A stretch of DNA of 64,000 nucleotides from Tabrizicola_A aquatica (GTDB lineage: Bacteria; Pseudomonadota; Alphaproteobacteria; Rhodobacterales; Rhodobacteraceae): NCBI GenBank assembly GCA_965194375.1, contig OZ239428.1. One strand, written 5' to 3'. Positions within the stretch are counted from its first letter, which is position 1. The number at the start of each line of letters is the position of its first letter. The notes beneath the pieces are model-generated. The model did no database searches. It was not told the DNA's origin and saw only the letters and a program-made list of their open reading frames with translations. Below, in pieces: positions 51,048-59,354 of this stretch. A program made the translations under genes and the position numbers.

Positions 51048-51328
51048 TTGCTGCGCCCCTGCGCTTTGGCCACATCGCGGGCCAGTTCCACCTTGGTGAT
51101 TCCATGGGTCACGGTGTTGCGCGTGACGACCAGCCAGGACCGATCGCCCTGCTCATGATACCAAAGCTCGCGGTGTTCCCCCGCCGGGTTGTCGCGGTTG
51201 TAGAGGTAGTCGTGAAACACCTCGATCCCGGCGGTCATGCCGTCGGGGCGATTGATAAGATTGGCATCGCCCAGATAGACGAATTCCTGCGCATCGCGGG
51301 GGCCAAGGATGGGGTGATTGATAATCAT
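51044..51328 (-). CDS. mgdB: N-methylglutamate dehydrogenase subunit B (SoxD-like delta)
   Basis: A 94-residue delta-type subunit. The family pattern GPR-EF-Y-G-A---RP is kept (GPRDAQEFVYLGDANLINRP), as is W-H---R-W near the C-terminus. In sarcosine oxidase delta a zinc ion is held by Cys residues in a CPxCG start and a later GC; here these positions read HPILG and GD, so the zinc site appears lost. It is 9 bases after mgdA and overlaps mgdC by 4. Confidence 0.88.
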   Translation of the reverse strand: MIINHPILGPRDAQEFVYLGDANLINRPDGMTAGIEVFHDYLYNRDNPAGEHRELWYHEQGDRSWLVVTRNTVTHGITKVELARDVAKAQGRSK

Positions 51329-51337
51329 CTTAGGTCC

Positions 51338-52588
51338 TCAATGCAGGTTCGGCTGGGCGCCTTGGCCCTTTTCGTCAATCATCAACCCCTTGAGGAAGCG
51401 ATCAAACCGGTAGGCCGTGGCGGTCTTGTGCGGCTCGTCCTTGGCCAGCAGATGGGCAAAGCACCAGCCCGAGGCCGGGGTCGCCTTGAACCCGCCATAG
51501 CACCAGCCGCCGTTGAAATAGAGCCCTTCGACATGGGTCTTGTCGATGATGGGTGAGCCGTCCATCGACATGTCCATGATCCCGCCCCACGTGCGGAGGA
51601 GACGCGCCCGGCCAATCGCGGGCATCAACGCCATGCCGCCTTCGGCCACGTCCTCGATGACCGGCAGGTTGCCGCGTTGGGCGTAGGAGTTGTAGCCGTC
51701 GATGTCGCCACCAAAGACCAAGCCGCCCTTGTCGGACTGCGACACATAGAAATGCCCTGCGCCAAAGGTCATCACGCCATCGATAAAGGGTTTCAGCCCC
51801 TCGGAGACAAAGGCCTGCAAGACATGGCTTTCAATGGGCAGGCGCATGCCCGCATGCGCCATCACCTTCGACGAGGATCCGGCCACGGCGACGCCCACCT
51901 TCTTCGCGCCAATGAACCCACGCGAGGTTTCCACGCCCCGGATGCGGCCGTTTTCAATCCGCATGCCGGTGACTTCGCAGTTCTGGATCAGGTCCACCCC
52001 GCGCATATCCGCGCCGCGCGCATAACCCCAAGCCACCGCGTCATGGCGCACCGTACCGCCACGGCGCTGCATCAAGGCCCCTTTGATCGGGAAGCGCGCG
52101 TTGTCGAAATTCAGGAAGGGATACATCGCCCGCACCTGATCGCGGTTCAAAAGCTCGGCATCCGCGCCGTTCAGGATCATGCCATTGCCGCGCCGGGTAA
52201 AAGCGTCGCGCTGCGCGTCGGTATGGATCAGGTTGATAATCCCGCGCTGGCTGACCATGGCGTTATAGTTGAAGTCCTGCTCCAACCCTTCCCAGAGTTT
52301 GAGCGAGAATTCGTAGAAGGGTTCGTTGCCGTCCAGCAGGTAGTTTGAGCGGATGATCGTGGTGTTGCGGCCCACGTTGCCGCCGCCGAGATAGCCCTTT
52401 TCCAGAACCGCGATGCGGGCCTGCTTGAATTCCTTGGCCAGATAGTAGGCCGTGGCCAAGCCATGCCCGCCGCCGCCGACGATGATGTAATCATACTCGG
52501 CCTGCGGGGCCGGGTCGCGCCAGACAGGCTTCCATCCCTTATGCCCGGTCAATGCCTCGGCAATGACGCGAAACCCCGAATAGCGCAT
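51338..52588 (-). CDS. mgdA: N-methylglutamate dehydrogenase subunit A (SoxB-like beta)
   Basis: A 416-residue flavoprotein that carries the amine-oxidising site. The FAD motif YIIVGGGGHGLATAYYLAKE is near residues 34-53, followed by KGYLGGGNVGRNTTIIRSNYL, typical of SoxB. The C-terminal GGWCYGGFKATPASGWCFAH block lies by the flavin. The His in GGGHG and the Cys residues here could take part in covalent flavin attachment by analogy with sarcosine oxidase. ATG at 52588 follows AGGAGG. First gene of mgdABCD; two TGGCGAAAA repeats lie upstream. Confidence 0.93.
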   Translation of the reverse strand: MRYSGFRVIAEALTGHKGWKPVWRDPAPQAEYDYIIVGGGGHGLATAYYLAKEFKQARIAVLEKGYLGGGNVGRNTTIIRSNYLLDGNEPFYEFSLKLWEGLEQDFNYNAMVSQRGIINLIHTDAQRDAFTRRGNGMILNGADAELLNRDQVRAMYPFLNFDNARFPIKGALMQRRGGTVRHDAVAWGYARGADMRGVDLIQNCEVTGMRIENGRIRGVETSRGFIGAKKVGVAVAGSSSKVMAHAGMRLPIESHVLQAFVSEGLKPFIDGVMTFGAGHFYVSQSDKGGLVFGGDIDGYNSYAQRGNLPVIEDVAEGGMALMPAIGRARLLRTWGGIMDMSMDGSPIIDKTHVEGLYFNGGWCYGGFKATPASGWCFAHLLAKDEPHKTATAYRFDRFLKGLMIDEKGQGAQPNLH

Positions 52589-52646
52589 GAACGGCCCTCC
52601 TGCTTTGGAAGGAACCTAGGCCGAACCCCCGCGAAAGCACGCGCCA

Positions 52647-52676
52647 TTTTCGCCACGACTTAGGCGGTTTTCGCCA
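52647..52676 (-). promoter_or_regulatory. Direct repeat TGGCGAAAA upstream of mgdA
   Basis: The minus strand has TGGCGAAAA at 52668-52676 and again at 52647-52655, exactly 21 bases (two helical turns) apart and 59-88 bases before the mgdA ATG. This is a classical layout for an activator dimer. The same 9-mer occurs upstream of dmmD. Confidence 0.55.
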
Positions 52677-52727
52677 TCGGACGCGGGGGCTATGCCAAAG
52701 CCGTGCCCCCGCCAACCCGCTACGGCC

Positions 52728-53081
52728 TTACTTCAGCTTGATGCAGAAGTGTTTTTTCACCGGCTTTTCAATCGTCCAAGTTCCCTTGAACCCCGGCTCG
52801 ACCACAAAGCCATCTCCGGGGCGCAGGGTCACGGGTGCGCCGCCATCGGGGGTGATGGTGATTTGGCCTTCGATCAGGTGCACGAATTCATAGAACTTGT
52901 AGACCGCATGCCATGTGCCCAGCGTCGCCTCCCATGTGCCGCTGATCACAGAGCCGTCGATCGAGGTGTGCTGCACCCAAGTTTTCATCGTGGGGGTGCC
53001 CACGGTCTTGGTCCAGCCGTCAAGGTCGGTGGTCATGGGCTCGGGGCCGGGGGCGGGAAAGCGGAAAACCATGTCGGTCAT
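52728..53081 (-). CDS. Cupin domain protein (DUF861/EutQ-like)
   Basis: A 117-residue cupin of the (S)-ureidoglycine aminohydrolase/DUF861 type. VISGTWEATLGTWHAVYKFYEFVHLIEGQ (in part) shows the conserved G-WE---G-W pattern, and LRPGDGFVVEPGFKGTWT the second cupin motif. The start is ATG 53081, 7 bases after AGGA; longer upstream frames lack homology. Substrate unknown. It is on the same strand as mgdA but 139 bases upstream, with its stop before the mgdA promoter, so it is probably independent. Confidence 0.75.
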   Translation of the reverse strand: MTDMVFRFPAPGPEPMTTDLDGWTKTVGTPTMKTWVQHTSIDGSVISGTWEATLGTWHAVYKFYEFVHLIEGQITITPDGGAPVTLRPGDGFVVEPGFKGTWTIEKPVKKHFCIKLK

Positions 53082-53191
53082 GTCGGTCCTCATCAGGTTT
53101 GGTTCGGCCCCAGTGGTAGGCGGCAGCGCCAGTGGTTGCAAGCGGGCTGAGATTTTGGTTTCTGTCACGCCAAGGGCAAAGGGGGAAGACC

Positions 53192-53767
53192 ATGCTGATC
53201 CGCAAGGCACAGGCCAAAGACGCAGCGCATCTGGTGCGGTTCATCAACATGGCGGCCGACGATTTGCCGATGCACTTTTGGCGCAAATCGGTGGGGCCTG
53301 AGGGCGACCCCATCGCCTATGGCATGGAGCGCGCGGCGCGCGAGACGGGCAGCTTTTCCTTCAACAGCGCTTGGCTAGCCGAGGTGGATGGGACCGTCGC
53401 CGCCTGCCTTCTGGGTTATCCTGCCGAGGATGACCCCAGCCCTATTGCCCCTGACACGCCCCCGGTCTTTGTGCCTCTGCTGGAGTTGGAGGCCCTCGCC
53501 CCCGGTTCGTGGTATCTCAACGTCCTTGCCACCTATGACAGCTTTCGCGGCAAGGGCTGCGGCAGCGCGCTTTTGGCCGAGGCAGAGGCGATCACCCGCG
53601 CAGATGGTCGCAAGACCATCAGCCTGATCACCGCCGACACCCACCATGACGCGCAGCGGCTTTACGCGGCCAAAGGCTATGTCGAAATCGCACGCCGCCC
53701 GGTGGTGAAGGGGGATTGGCAGGTGGATGCGTCCGAGTGGATCTTGATGATCAAGACGCTGGCTTAA
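53192..53767 (+). CDS. GNAT family N-acetyltransferase
   Basis: A 191-residue acetyl-CoA-dependent acyltransferase. The N-terminus MLIRKAQAKDAAHLVRFINMAADD is typical. The acetyl-CoA pyrophosphate loop is YDSFRGKGCGSALLAEAEAI (about 114-133), following the beta-4 strand SWYLNVLAT. The substrate is not predictable. ATG 53192 behind GGGGGAAGACC. It lies 3 bases before the GTG of the next transporter gene, suggesting a two-gene unit. Confidence 0.85.
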   Translation: MLIRKAQAKDAAHLVRFINMAADDLPMHFWRKSVGPEGDPIAYGMERAARETGSFSFNSAWLAEVDGTVAACLLGYPAEDDPSPIAPDTPPVFVPLLELEALAPGSWYLNVLATYDSFRGKGCGSALLAEAEAITRADGRKTISLITADTHHDAQRLYAAKGYVEIARRPVVKGDWQVDASEWILMIKTLA

Positions 53768-53770
53768 AGC

Positions 53771-54682
53771 GTGACGATCCAACCCACCGACAGCCCGCGC
53801 TTTGGCCTGCCCCAAGGGGTTGTGGCCATTCTCGCCACGGTCTTTGCCATGGCGCTGACCGACGCGATCATCAAGCTGTCCAGTTCGGGCATGACGCTGT
53901 GGCAAATCTGGATCCTGCGGTCGGCCATCGTTGTGCCGATCCTTCTGGTCGCCACCAAGGGCCGGGTCTTGCCACCCGGCACGGGTTGGATCATCGCGCG
54001 CAGCGCGGCATTGGTGGTGCAATACCTCTGTCTTTACGCCGTCTTGCCGCTGATGGACATGGCCTTGGCGGGCGCGGCCTTTTACACGGCACCGTTCTTC
54101 ATTGTCGGTCTGTCGGCACTGGTGCTGGGCAACCGCATAACTCTGCGGCATTGGTTGGCCATCGCCGTCGGCTTTGCCGGGCTTTTGCTGATCGTCCGGC
54201 CCTTTGCGGCGGCCTTCACGCCCCTGATCCTGATGCCCATCGCGGCAGCACTTTTCTATGCCATCGCCGCCATCCTGACGCGGGCGAAATGTGCAGAGAC
54301 CCCGGCGCTGATCTTGGCGCTGTGGCTGAACATCGCCTGTCTGGCCTTCGGTCTGGCGATTGGCGCGGTTCGGGGGTTGATCGTGACACCCGAATGGGCG
54401 GGCTTCATCTTTGGCCCGTGGCACAGCATGGCGCGCAGCGATTGGGGCATGATCCTTGTGCTCTGCGTGCTGATCATCGGCATCGCCATCGGTCTGGCCC
54501 GCGCCTACCAATCCCCCCGCCCCGAGGTGATTGCGACCTTTGACTACAGCTATATGATTTTCGTCGTGTTCTGGGGCTATGTGTTCTTCGGCGAAGTGCC
54601 GGACCTTTGGACATTGGCTGGAATGGTGCTGATCAGCGCTGGGGGGCTTGGCGTGTTGATGATCCGGCCAAGCCGACCTTAA
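53771..54682 (+). CDS. EamA/DMT-family transporter
   Basis: A 303-residue inner-membrane protein with ten helices in two EamA repeats (first opening GVVAILATVFAMALTDAIIKL, second around ILMPIAAALFYAIAAILTRA). The GTG at 53771 is the only in-frame start giving a full first helix. It follows the acetyltransferase by 3 bases. The stop overlaps that of the convergent adenine deaminase gene. Substrate unknown. Confidence 0.85.
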   Translation: MTIQPTDSPRFGLPQGVVAILATVFAMALTDAIIKLSSSGMTLWQIWILRSAIVVPILLVATKGRVLPPGTGWIIARSAALVVQYLCLYAVLPLMDMALAGAAFYTAPFFIVGLSALVLGNRITLRHWLAIAVGFAGLLLIVRPFAAAFTPLILMPIAAALFYAIAAILTRAKCAETPALILALWLNIACLAFGLAIGAVRGLIVTPEWAGFIFGPWHSMARSDWGMILVLCVLIIGIAIGLARAYQSPRPEVIATFDYSYMIFVVFWGYVFFGEVPDLWTLAGMVLISAGGLGVLMIRPSRP

Positions 54683-56391
54683 GGGATCACTTCGAAGCGA
54701 TCCACATCCACCATGCCGTGATCGGTGATTTTCAGATGCGGGATCACCGGCAGCGCCAAGAACGCCAGTTGCAGGAAGGGTTCTTCCAAGACCACCCCCA
54801 GCGATTTCGCCGAGGCGCGAAGCGCGATCAGGTTTTGATGCACATCCTCAAACGGCTCAAGGCTCATCAACCCCGCGACAGGCAGGGAGAGTTCAGCCAG
54901 CACGCGACCGCCTTCCACGACCACGAAACCGCCCTCAATCTCGCCCAAGCGATTGGCGGCAAGCGCCATATCGTCATAATCCACCCCCACCACGGCAATG
55001 TTGTGATGGTCATGGCAGACGGTCGAGGCAATCGCGCCGCGCTGCAAGCCAAAGCCCTGCACAAAGCCTGTGGCCTTGTTGCCGTTCACCCCGTGCCGCT
55101 CAATCACCGCGATCCGGATCAGATCGCGCGACAGGTCGGGGCGCTTGTCGCCATCCTGAGGCGCAATATCAAAGGTCAGGTGCGGGGTGATGATCTTGCC
55201 CGGCAGGATACCGATCACCGGGGTTTCCACCTTGTTGCCGCTGGCGCGGAAATGGTGTGCTTCGACCCGTGGGGCCTTCACCGAATGGCGGGCCACCGGG
55301 GGGATGGTTTGGCGCGCGGCAAAGGCGGCATCGGTCACCTCTATCCCGCCCGCGTAGACCGCTGCCACATGGCAGCCTGTCAGGCTGTCGATCACCGCAA
55401 TATCCGCCCGTTTGCCCGGCGCGATCAGCCCGCGATCCTTTAGCCCGAACGCCTCGGCCGCAGACAAGCTCGCGGCGCGGTAAACGGCCAAAGGATCGGC
55501 CCCCAGCGAAATGGCGGTGCGGATGATCCAATCCAGATGCCCATGTTCGGCGATGTCCAAGGGGTTGCGGTCATCGGTGCAGAGGCACAGGTAGGGTGAG
55601 TGTCGCTCGGTCAACAGCCCCACCAGAGCATGCAGGTCTTTCGACACCGACCCTTCGCGGATCAACACCCGCATCCCCTTGCGCAGCTTTTCCAACCCCT
55701 CGTCATAGGTGGTCGCCTCATGTTCAGTGCGGATGCCGGCGGCGATATAGCCGTTCAGGTCATTGCCGCGCAAAAGCGGCGCGTGCCCGTCAATGTGGCG
55801 ACCGCGGAAGGCCTCCAGCTTCTCCATGCAGCCCGGGTCTTTGTGCAAAACACCGGGGTAATTCATGAACTCGGCCAGCCCGATCACGCGAGGATGATCC
55901 ATCAAAGGCACCAGATCGGCGGCCATCAACCGGGCACCTGTGGTCTCCATATGGGTCGAAGGCACACAGGATGACAGCTGCACCCGAATATCCATCAACG
56001 TCAGGGCTGAAGCCTCAAGGAAATAGCGGATCCCCTCCAACCCGCAGACATTTGCAATCTCATGCGGGTCACAGATCGCCGTCGTCACCCCGCGCGGGGC
56101 GACGCAGCGATCAAACTCAAAGGGCGTCACCAATGAGCTTTCGATGTGCAGATGCGTGTCGATGAACCCCGGCACCAGCACCTTGCCCGAGACATCCACC
56201 TCGCGCCGTCCGGAATAGTGTCCAAAGACCCCCACGATCGTATCACCACAGATGGCGACATCGGTTTCCACCAAGTCCCCGGTGACAAGGTCAAACACCC
56301 AGCCCCCCTTCAGCACCAGATCGGCAGGCACCACCCCGCGCCCCTGATCGATCCGGTCGGCAAGGCTGGCTTTGGGCGGGGGGAATGGCAT
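54679..56391 (-). CDS. ade: Adenine deaminase
   Basis: A 570-residue amidohydrolase that converts adenine to hypoxanthine and ammonia. The metal-binding motif GFIDTHLHIESS is near residues 76-87. Further ligand blocks are CDPHEIANVCG, the HEATTYDEGLEKLRKGM segment and CTDDRNPLDIAEHGH (Asp ligand). SAAEAFGLKDRGLIAPGKRADI is the usual amidohydrolase closing block before the C-terminal small domain with CHDHHN. Length fits bacterial Ade (about 570-590). ATG 56391 is preferred; the upstream frame has no homology. Confidence 0.93.
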   Translation of the reverse strand: MPFPPPKASLADRIDQGRGVVPADLVLKGGWVFDLVTGDLVETDVAICGDTIVGVFGHYSGRREVDVSGKVLVPGFIDTHLHIESSLVTPFEFDRCVAPRGVTTAICDPHEIANVCGLEGIRYFLEASALTLMDIRVQLSSCVPSTHMETTGARLMAADLVPLMDHPRVIGLAEFMNYPGVLHKDPGCMEKLEAFRGRHIDGHAPLLRGNDLNGYIAAGIRTEHEATTYDEGLEKLRKGMRVLIREGSVSKDLHALVGLLTERHSPYLCLCTDDRNPLDIAEHGHLDWIIRTAISLGADPLAVYRAASLSAAEAFGLKDRGLIAPGKRADIAVIDSLTGCHVAAVYAGGIEVTDAAFAARQTIPPVARHSVKAPRVEAHHFRASGNKVETPVIGILPGKIITPHLTFDIAPQDGDKRPDLSRDLIRIAVIERHGVNGNKATGFVQGFGLQRGAIASTVCHDHHNIAVVGVDYDDMALAANRLGEIEGGFVVVEGGRVLAELSLPVAGLMSLEPFEDVHQNLIALRASAKSLGVVLEEPFLQLAFLALPVIPHLKITDHGMVDVDRFEVIP

Positions 56392-56491
56392 GGTGAAATC
56401 TCCTTTGACGTAAGGAACAGCAAGGCCGCGCTTGCCGCAAGCCCTTGCAGCCGCCGTCGAAGGGTGGAACACCAAGGCCAAGGAGGCCCCG

Positions 56492-57415
56492 ATGCGACCC
56501 TTGCGCGGCATTGCCCTGAAACTCGGCTCGGTTCTGGTGTTCATCGTGATGTCCGCGATGATCAAGACCACGGCCCAGCATGTGCCAGCCGGTCAGACGG
56601 TGTTTTTCCGTTCGGCCTTTGCCATTCCGGTGATCGTGGTCTGGCTGGCATGGCGGCACGAGCTGACCACCGGGTTTCGGGCGAAGAACCCGATTGGGCA
56701 TATCTGGCGCGGGCTGATGGGCACCTTGGCGATGGGGATGGGCTTTGCGGGTTTGGCCTATCTGCCGCTGCCCGAAGTCACCGCGATTGGCTATGCGGCC
56801 CCCCTGTTGGTGGTGGTCTTTGCCGCGATGTTTTTGGGCGAGAATGTACGCGCTTTCCGGCTGGCCATGGTGGCGCTCGGGCTGACGGGGGTTCTTATCG
56901 TGCTCTCACCGCGCCTGACTATCCTGTCCGGCGAGGCCAGCGGCCACCGTGAGGCCTTTGGCGCGATGCTGGTCTTGGGCGGCGCAGTCTTTGCCGCCCT
57001 TGCACAGGTTTTTGTGCGCAAGCTGGTGATGACTGAAAACACCTCCGCCATCGTGTTCTGGTTCTCGCTGACCGCCACGCTTTTGTCGCTGACGACCCTG
57101 CCCTTCGGCTGGGTCATCCCCACCGGGATTGAAGCTGCCACGCTGGTCGGCGCGGGTCTTTTGGGCGGGGTGGGGCAGATTCTTTTGACCTCAAGCTACC
57201 GCGAGGCGGATGCCTCACTGGTGGCGCCTTTTGACTATGCGTCCATGCTGTTTGCGCTTTTGATCGGGTATTTCGTCTTCGCCGAGGTGCCGACTTGGAC
57301 GATGCTCTTGGGCGCGGCCATCGTCATCACAGCGGGAATTCTGATTATCTGGCGCGAACGGAAACTGGGGCTAGAGCGTGCCAAGGGCCGCAAGGCGATG
57401 ACGCCGCAGGGGTAA
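56492..57415 (+). CDS. EamA/DMT-family transporter
   Basis: A 307-residue protein with ten predicted helices. The first EamA repeat has SVLVFIVMSAMIKTTAQHVP and RSAFAIPVIVVWLAWRHEL; the second starts FGAMLVLGGAVFAALAQVFV (about 150) and ends AAIVITAGILIIWRERK. ATG 56492 lies behind AAGGAGGCCCC. It is divergent from ade (100-base gap) and converges on the ribosomal operon, separated by a strong terminator. Substrate unknown; linkage to ade might suggest purine export but is weak. Confidence 0.87.
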   Translation: MRPLRGIALKLGSVLVFIVMSAMIKTTAQHVPAGQTVFFRSAFAIPVIVVWLAWRHELTTGFRAKNPIGHIWRGLMGTLAMGMGFAGLAYLPLPEVTAIGYAAPLLVVVFAAMFLGENVRAFRLAMVALGLTGVLIVLSPRLTILSGEASGHREAFGAMLVLGGAVFAALAQVFVRKLVMTENTSAIVFWFSLTATLLSLTTLPFGWVIPTGIEAATLVGAGLLGGVGQILLTSSYREADASLVAPFDYASMLFALLIGYFVFAEVPTWTMLLGAAIVITAGILIIWRERKLGLERAKGRKAMTPQG

Positions 57416-57440
57416 GCGTTTGGTGATGTCACAATTAAAA

Positions 57441-57470
57441 ACCCCCGGTGTTTCCACCGGGGGTTTCTTT
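57441..57470. terminator. Strong bidirectional Rho-independent terminator
   Basis: ACCCCCGGTG (57441-57450) pairs perfectly with CACCGGGGGT (57455-57464) around TTTC. TTTCTTT follows on the plus strand and TTTTTAATT on the minus strand. It ends the EamA gene on one side and the S10 operon on the other. Confidence 0.92.
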
Positions 57471-57492
57471 ATTCTGAACCGGGTGACGGCCC

Positions 57493-57546
57493 GCGCGTTT
57501 TAGAAAAACGCGCTCCACCGCACGGGTTTCGCGCTAGCGCGAAACC
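57493..57546. repeat. Two palindromic stem-loops just past rplP
   Basis: GCGCGTTTT/AAAACGCGC (57493-57513) and the 22-base perfect palindrome GGTTTCGCGC-TA-GCGCGAAACC (57525-57546) directly abut the rplP stop. They precede the main terminator on the minus strand and may protect or process the 3' end. Confidence 0.7.
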
Positions 57547-57960
57547 TTACCAGTCTTCCTTGGCCACGATACGGGTGGTGACCGGCAGCTTCATCGCGCC
57601 CAGACGCAGGGCCTCACGTGCGATGGATTCGGCGACGCCGTCCACTTCGAACATGATGCGGCCCGGCTTGACCTTGGACACCCAACGGTCGGTCGAACCC
57701 TTACCTTTACCCATACGAACTTCGATGGGCTTGGCCGAGACCGGCAGATCCGGGAAAATACGGATCCAAACACGGCCCTGACGCTTCATGTGGCGGGTGA
57801 TCGCGCGGCGAGCCGCTTCGATCTGACGTGCCGACACACGCTCCGGCTCGGTCGCCTTCAAGGCGAAAGAACCGAAGTTCAGAAGGAAACCGCCCTTGGC
57901 TTCGCCATGGATCCGGCCCTTAAAGGCCTTGCGGAATTTTGTACGCTTTGGTTGCAGCAT
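57547..57960 (-). CDS. rplP: 50S ribosomal protein L16
   Basis: A 137-residue large-subunit protein that binds near the A-site tRNA and the peptidyl-transferase centre. Signatures KFRKAFKGRIHGEAKGG, RAITRHMKRQGRVWIRIFPD and RMGKGKGSTDRWV are intact. It is the last gene of this S10 segment: instead of rpmC and rpsQ, hairpins and a terminator follow. It begins 12 bases after rpsC. Confidence 0.97.
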   Translation of the reverse strand: MLQPKRTKFRKAFKGRIHGEAKGGFLLNFGSFALKATEPERVSARQIEAARRAITRHMKRQGRVWIRIFPDLPVSAKPIEVRMGKGKGSTDRWVSKVKPGRIMFEVDGVAESIAREALRLGAMKLPVTTRIVAKEDW

Positions 57961-57972
57961 AACTTTCCCTCC

Positions 57973-58689
57973 TTACGCGCGTTCGCGGTCGCGGCGAGGA
58001 CCACGCGGAGCGGGGCCGTCAGCAGCTTCAGCAAGGCGACGGTCATGGGCCTGCGGATCATGCTCAAGGATTTCGCCTTTGAAGATCCAGACCTTCACAC
58101 CAATGATGCCATAGGGCGTCTCGGCTTCGGACAGCGCATAGTCGATGTCAGCGCGCAGCGTGTGCAGCGGCACACGGCCTTCGCGGTACCATTCGGTCCG
58201 TGCGATTTCCGCGCCACCCAGACGGCCAGCCACGTTCACACGGATACCAAGGGCACCCATGCGCATCGCGTTCTGCACGCCACGCTTCATGGCGCGACGG
58301 AACGAAACCCGACGTTCCATCTGCTGAGCGATCGATTCCGCGACCAGCTGAGCGTCCAGTTCCGGCTTGCGGACTTCGACGATGTTCAGGTGCAGTTCCG
58401 ACTTGGTGAAGGCATTGAGCTTCTTGCGAAGGGTCTCAATGTCAGCGCCTTTTTTGCCGATGATCACGCCCGGACGTGCAGTGTGAATGGTCACACGGCA
58501 CTTTTTGTGCGGACGTTCGATGATCACGCGGCTGATGCCAGCGGCCTTGCACTCTTCATGCACGAATTCGCGCATCTTGAGGTCTTCGAGCAGGAGGTTG
58601 CCGTAGTCTTTCGACTCAGCAAACCAACGGCTGTCCCAGGTGCGGTTGACCTGCAGACGCATCCCGATGGGGTTTACCTTCTGACCCAT
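57973..58689 (-). CDS. rpsC: 30S ribosomal protein S3
   Basis: A 238-residue small-subunit protein at the mRNA entry channel. The N-terminus MGQKVNPIGMRLQVNRTWDS, the KH domain VIIGKKGADIETLRKKL (about 65-81) and the C-terminal GIRVNVAGRLGGAEIARTEW are all standard. The C-terminal tail is rich in Arg, Asp and Pro. ATG shares one base with the rplV stop (TAATG). Confidence 0.97.
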   Translation of the reverse strand: MGQKVNPIGMRLQVNRTWDSRWFAESKDYGNLLLEDLKMREFVHEECKAAGISRVIIERPHKKCRVTIHTARPGVIIGKKGADIETLRKKLNAFTKSELHLNIVEVRKPELDAQLVAESIAQQMERRVSFRRAMKRGVQNAMRMGALGIRVNVAGRLGGAEIARTEWYREGRVPLHTLRADIDYALSEAETPYGIIGVKVWIFKGEILEHDPQAHDRRLAEAADGPAPRGPRRDRERA

Positions 58690-59069
58690 TATGCAGACTC
58701 CCCGACTTGACGCAGCTTGATGGTGATCTCGCTGAACGGTTTCATGATCTTGCCGAAACGGCCACGAGCCCGCGGACGGCCGCGCTTCATGACCAGGTTT
58801 TTACCGACCCAAGCTTCGGCGACAACAAGGCTGTCAACGTCGAGATTGTGGTTGTTTTCCGCATTGGCGATGGCCGACTGCAGGCACTTCTTCACGTCAC
58901 CGGCGATGCGGCGCTTGGAGAAGGTCAGATCGGCAAGCGCCTTTTCTACCTTCTTGCCACGGATCAGGCCCGCAACAAGGTTCAGTTTCTGCGGCGAGGT
59001 ACGCAGCATACGGGCAATCGCCTGTGCTTCGTTGTCCGCCAAGCGGCGCGGATTCTTTTCCTGACCCAT
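58689..59069 (-). CDS. rplV: 50S ribosomal protein L22
   Basis: A 126-residue protein whose beta-hairpin lines the exit tunnel (KRGRPRARGRFGKIMKPFSE, about 94-113). The RTSPQKLNLVAGLIRGKKVEKAL block (about 23-45) is typical. Mutations in the hairpin cause macrolide resistance in other bacteria; the loop here looks wild type. It lies 3 bases after rpsS. Confidence 0.97.
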   Translation of the reverse strand: MGQEKNPRRLADNEAQAIARMLRTSPQKLNLVAGLIRGKKVEKALADLTFSKRRIAGDVKKCLQSAIANAENNHNLDVDSLVVAEAWVGKNLVMKRGRPRARGRFGKIMKPFSEITIKLRQVGESA

Positions 59070-59072
59070 GGC

Positions 59073-59351
59073 TTACTTCCTCTTGGCTTTTTTATCGGCA
59101 GCGTGACCGTAGTAGGTCCGGGTCGGCGAATATTCACCGAACTTCTGGCCGATCATTTCTTCCGTCACGTTGACCGGGATGTGCTTTTTGCCGTTGTAAA
59201 CGGCGAAAGTCAGGCCAACGAACTGCGGCAGGATGGTGGAACGACGCGACCAGATCTTGATCACTTCGCTTTTGCCCGAAGCCTTCGCATTCTCTGCCTT
59301 TTTCAAGACATAGCCATCGACGAACGGGCCTTTCCAAATGGAACGTGCCAT
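59073..59351 (-). CDS. rpsS: 30S ribosomal protein S19
   Basis: A 92-residue head protein that contacts S13 and the A-site tRNA. It has the expected RSIWKGPFVDGYVLKK start, STILPQFVGLTFAVYNGK centre and EYSPTRTYYGHAADKKAKRK basic end. It starts 3 bases after the rplB stop. Confidence 0.97.
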   Translation of the reverse strand: MARSIWKGPFVDGYVLKKAENAKASGKSEVIKIWSRRSTILPQFVGLTFAVYNGKKHIPVNVTEEMIGQKFGEYSPTRTYYGHAADKKAKRK

Positions 59352-59354
59352 GGA

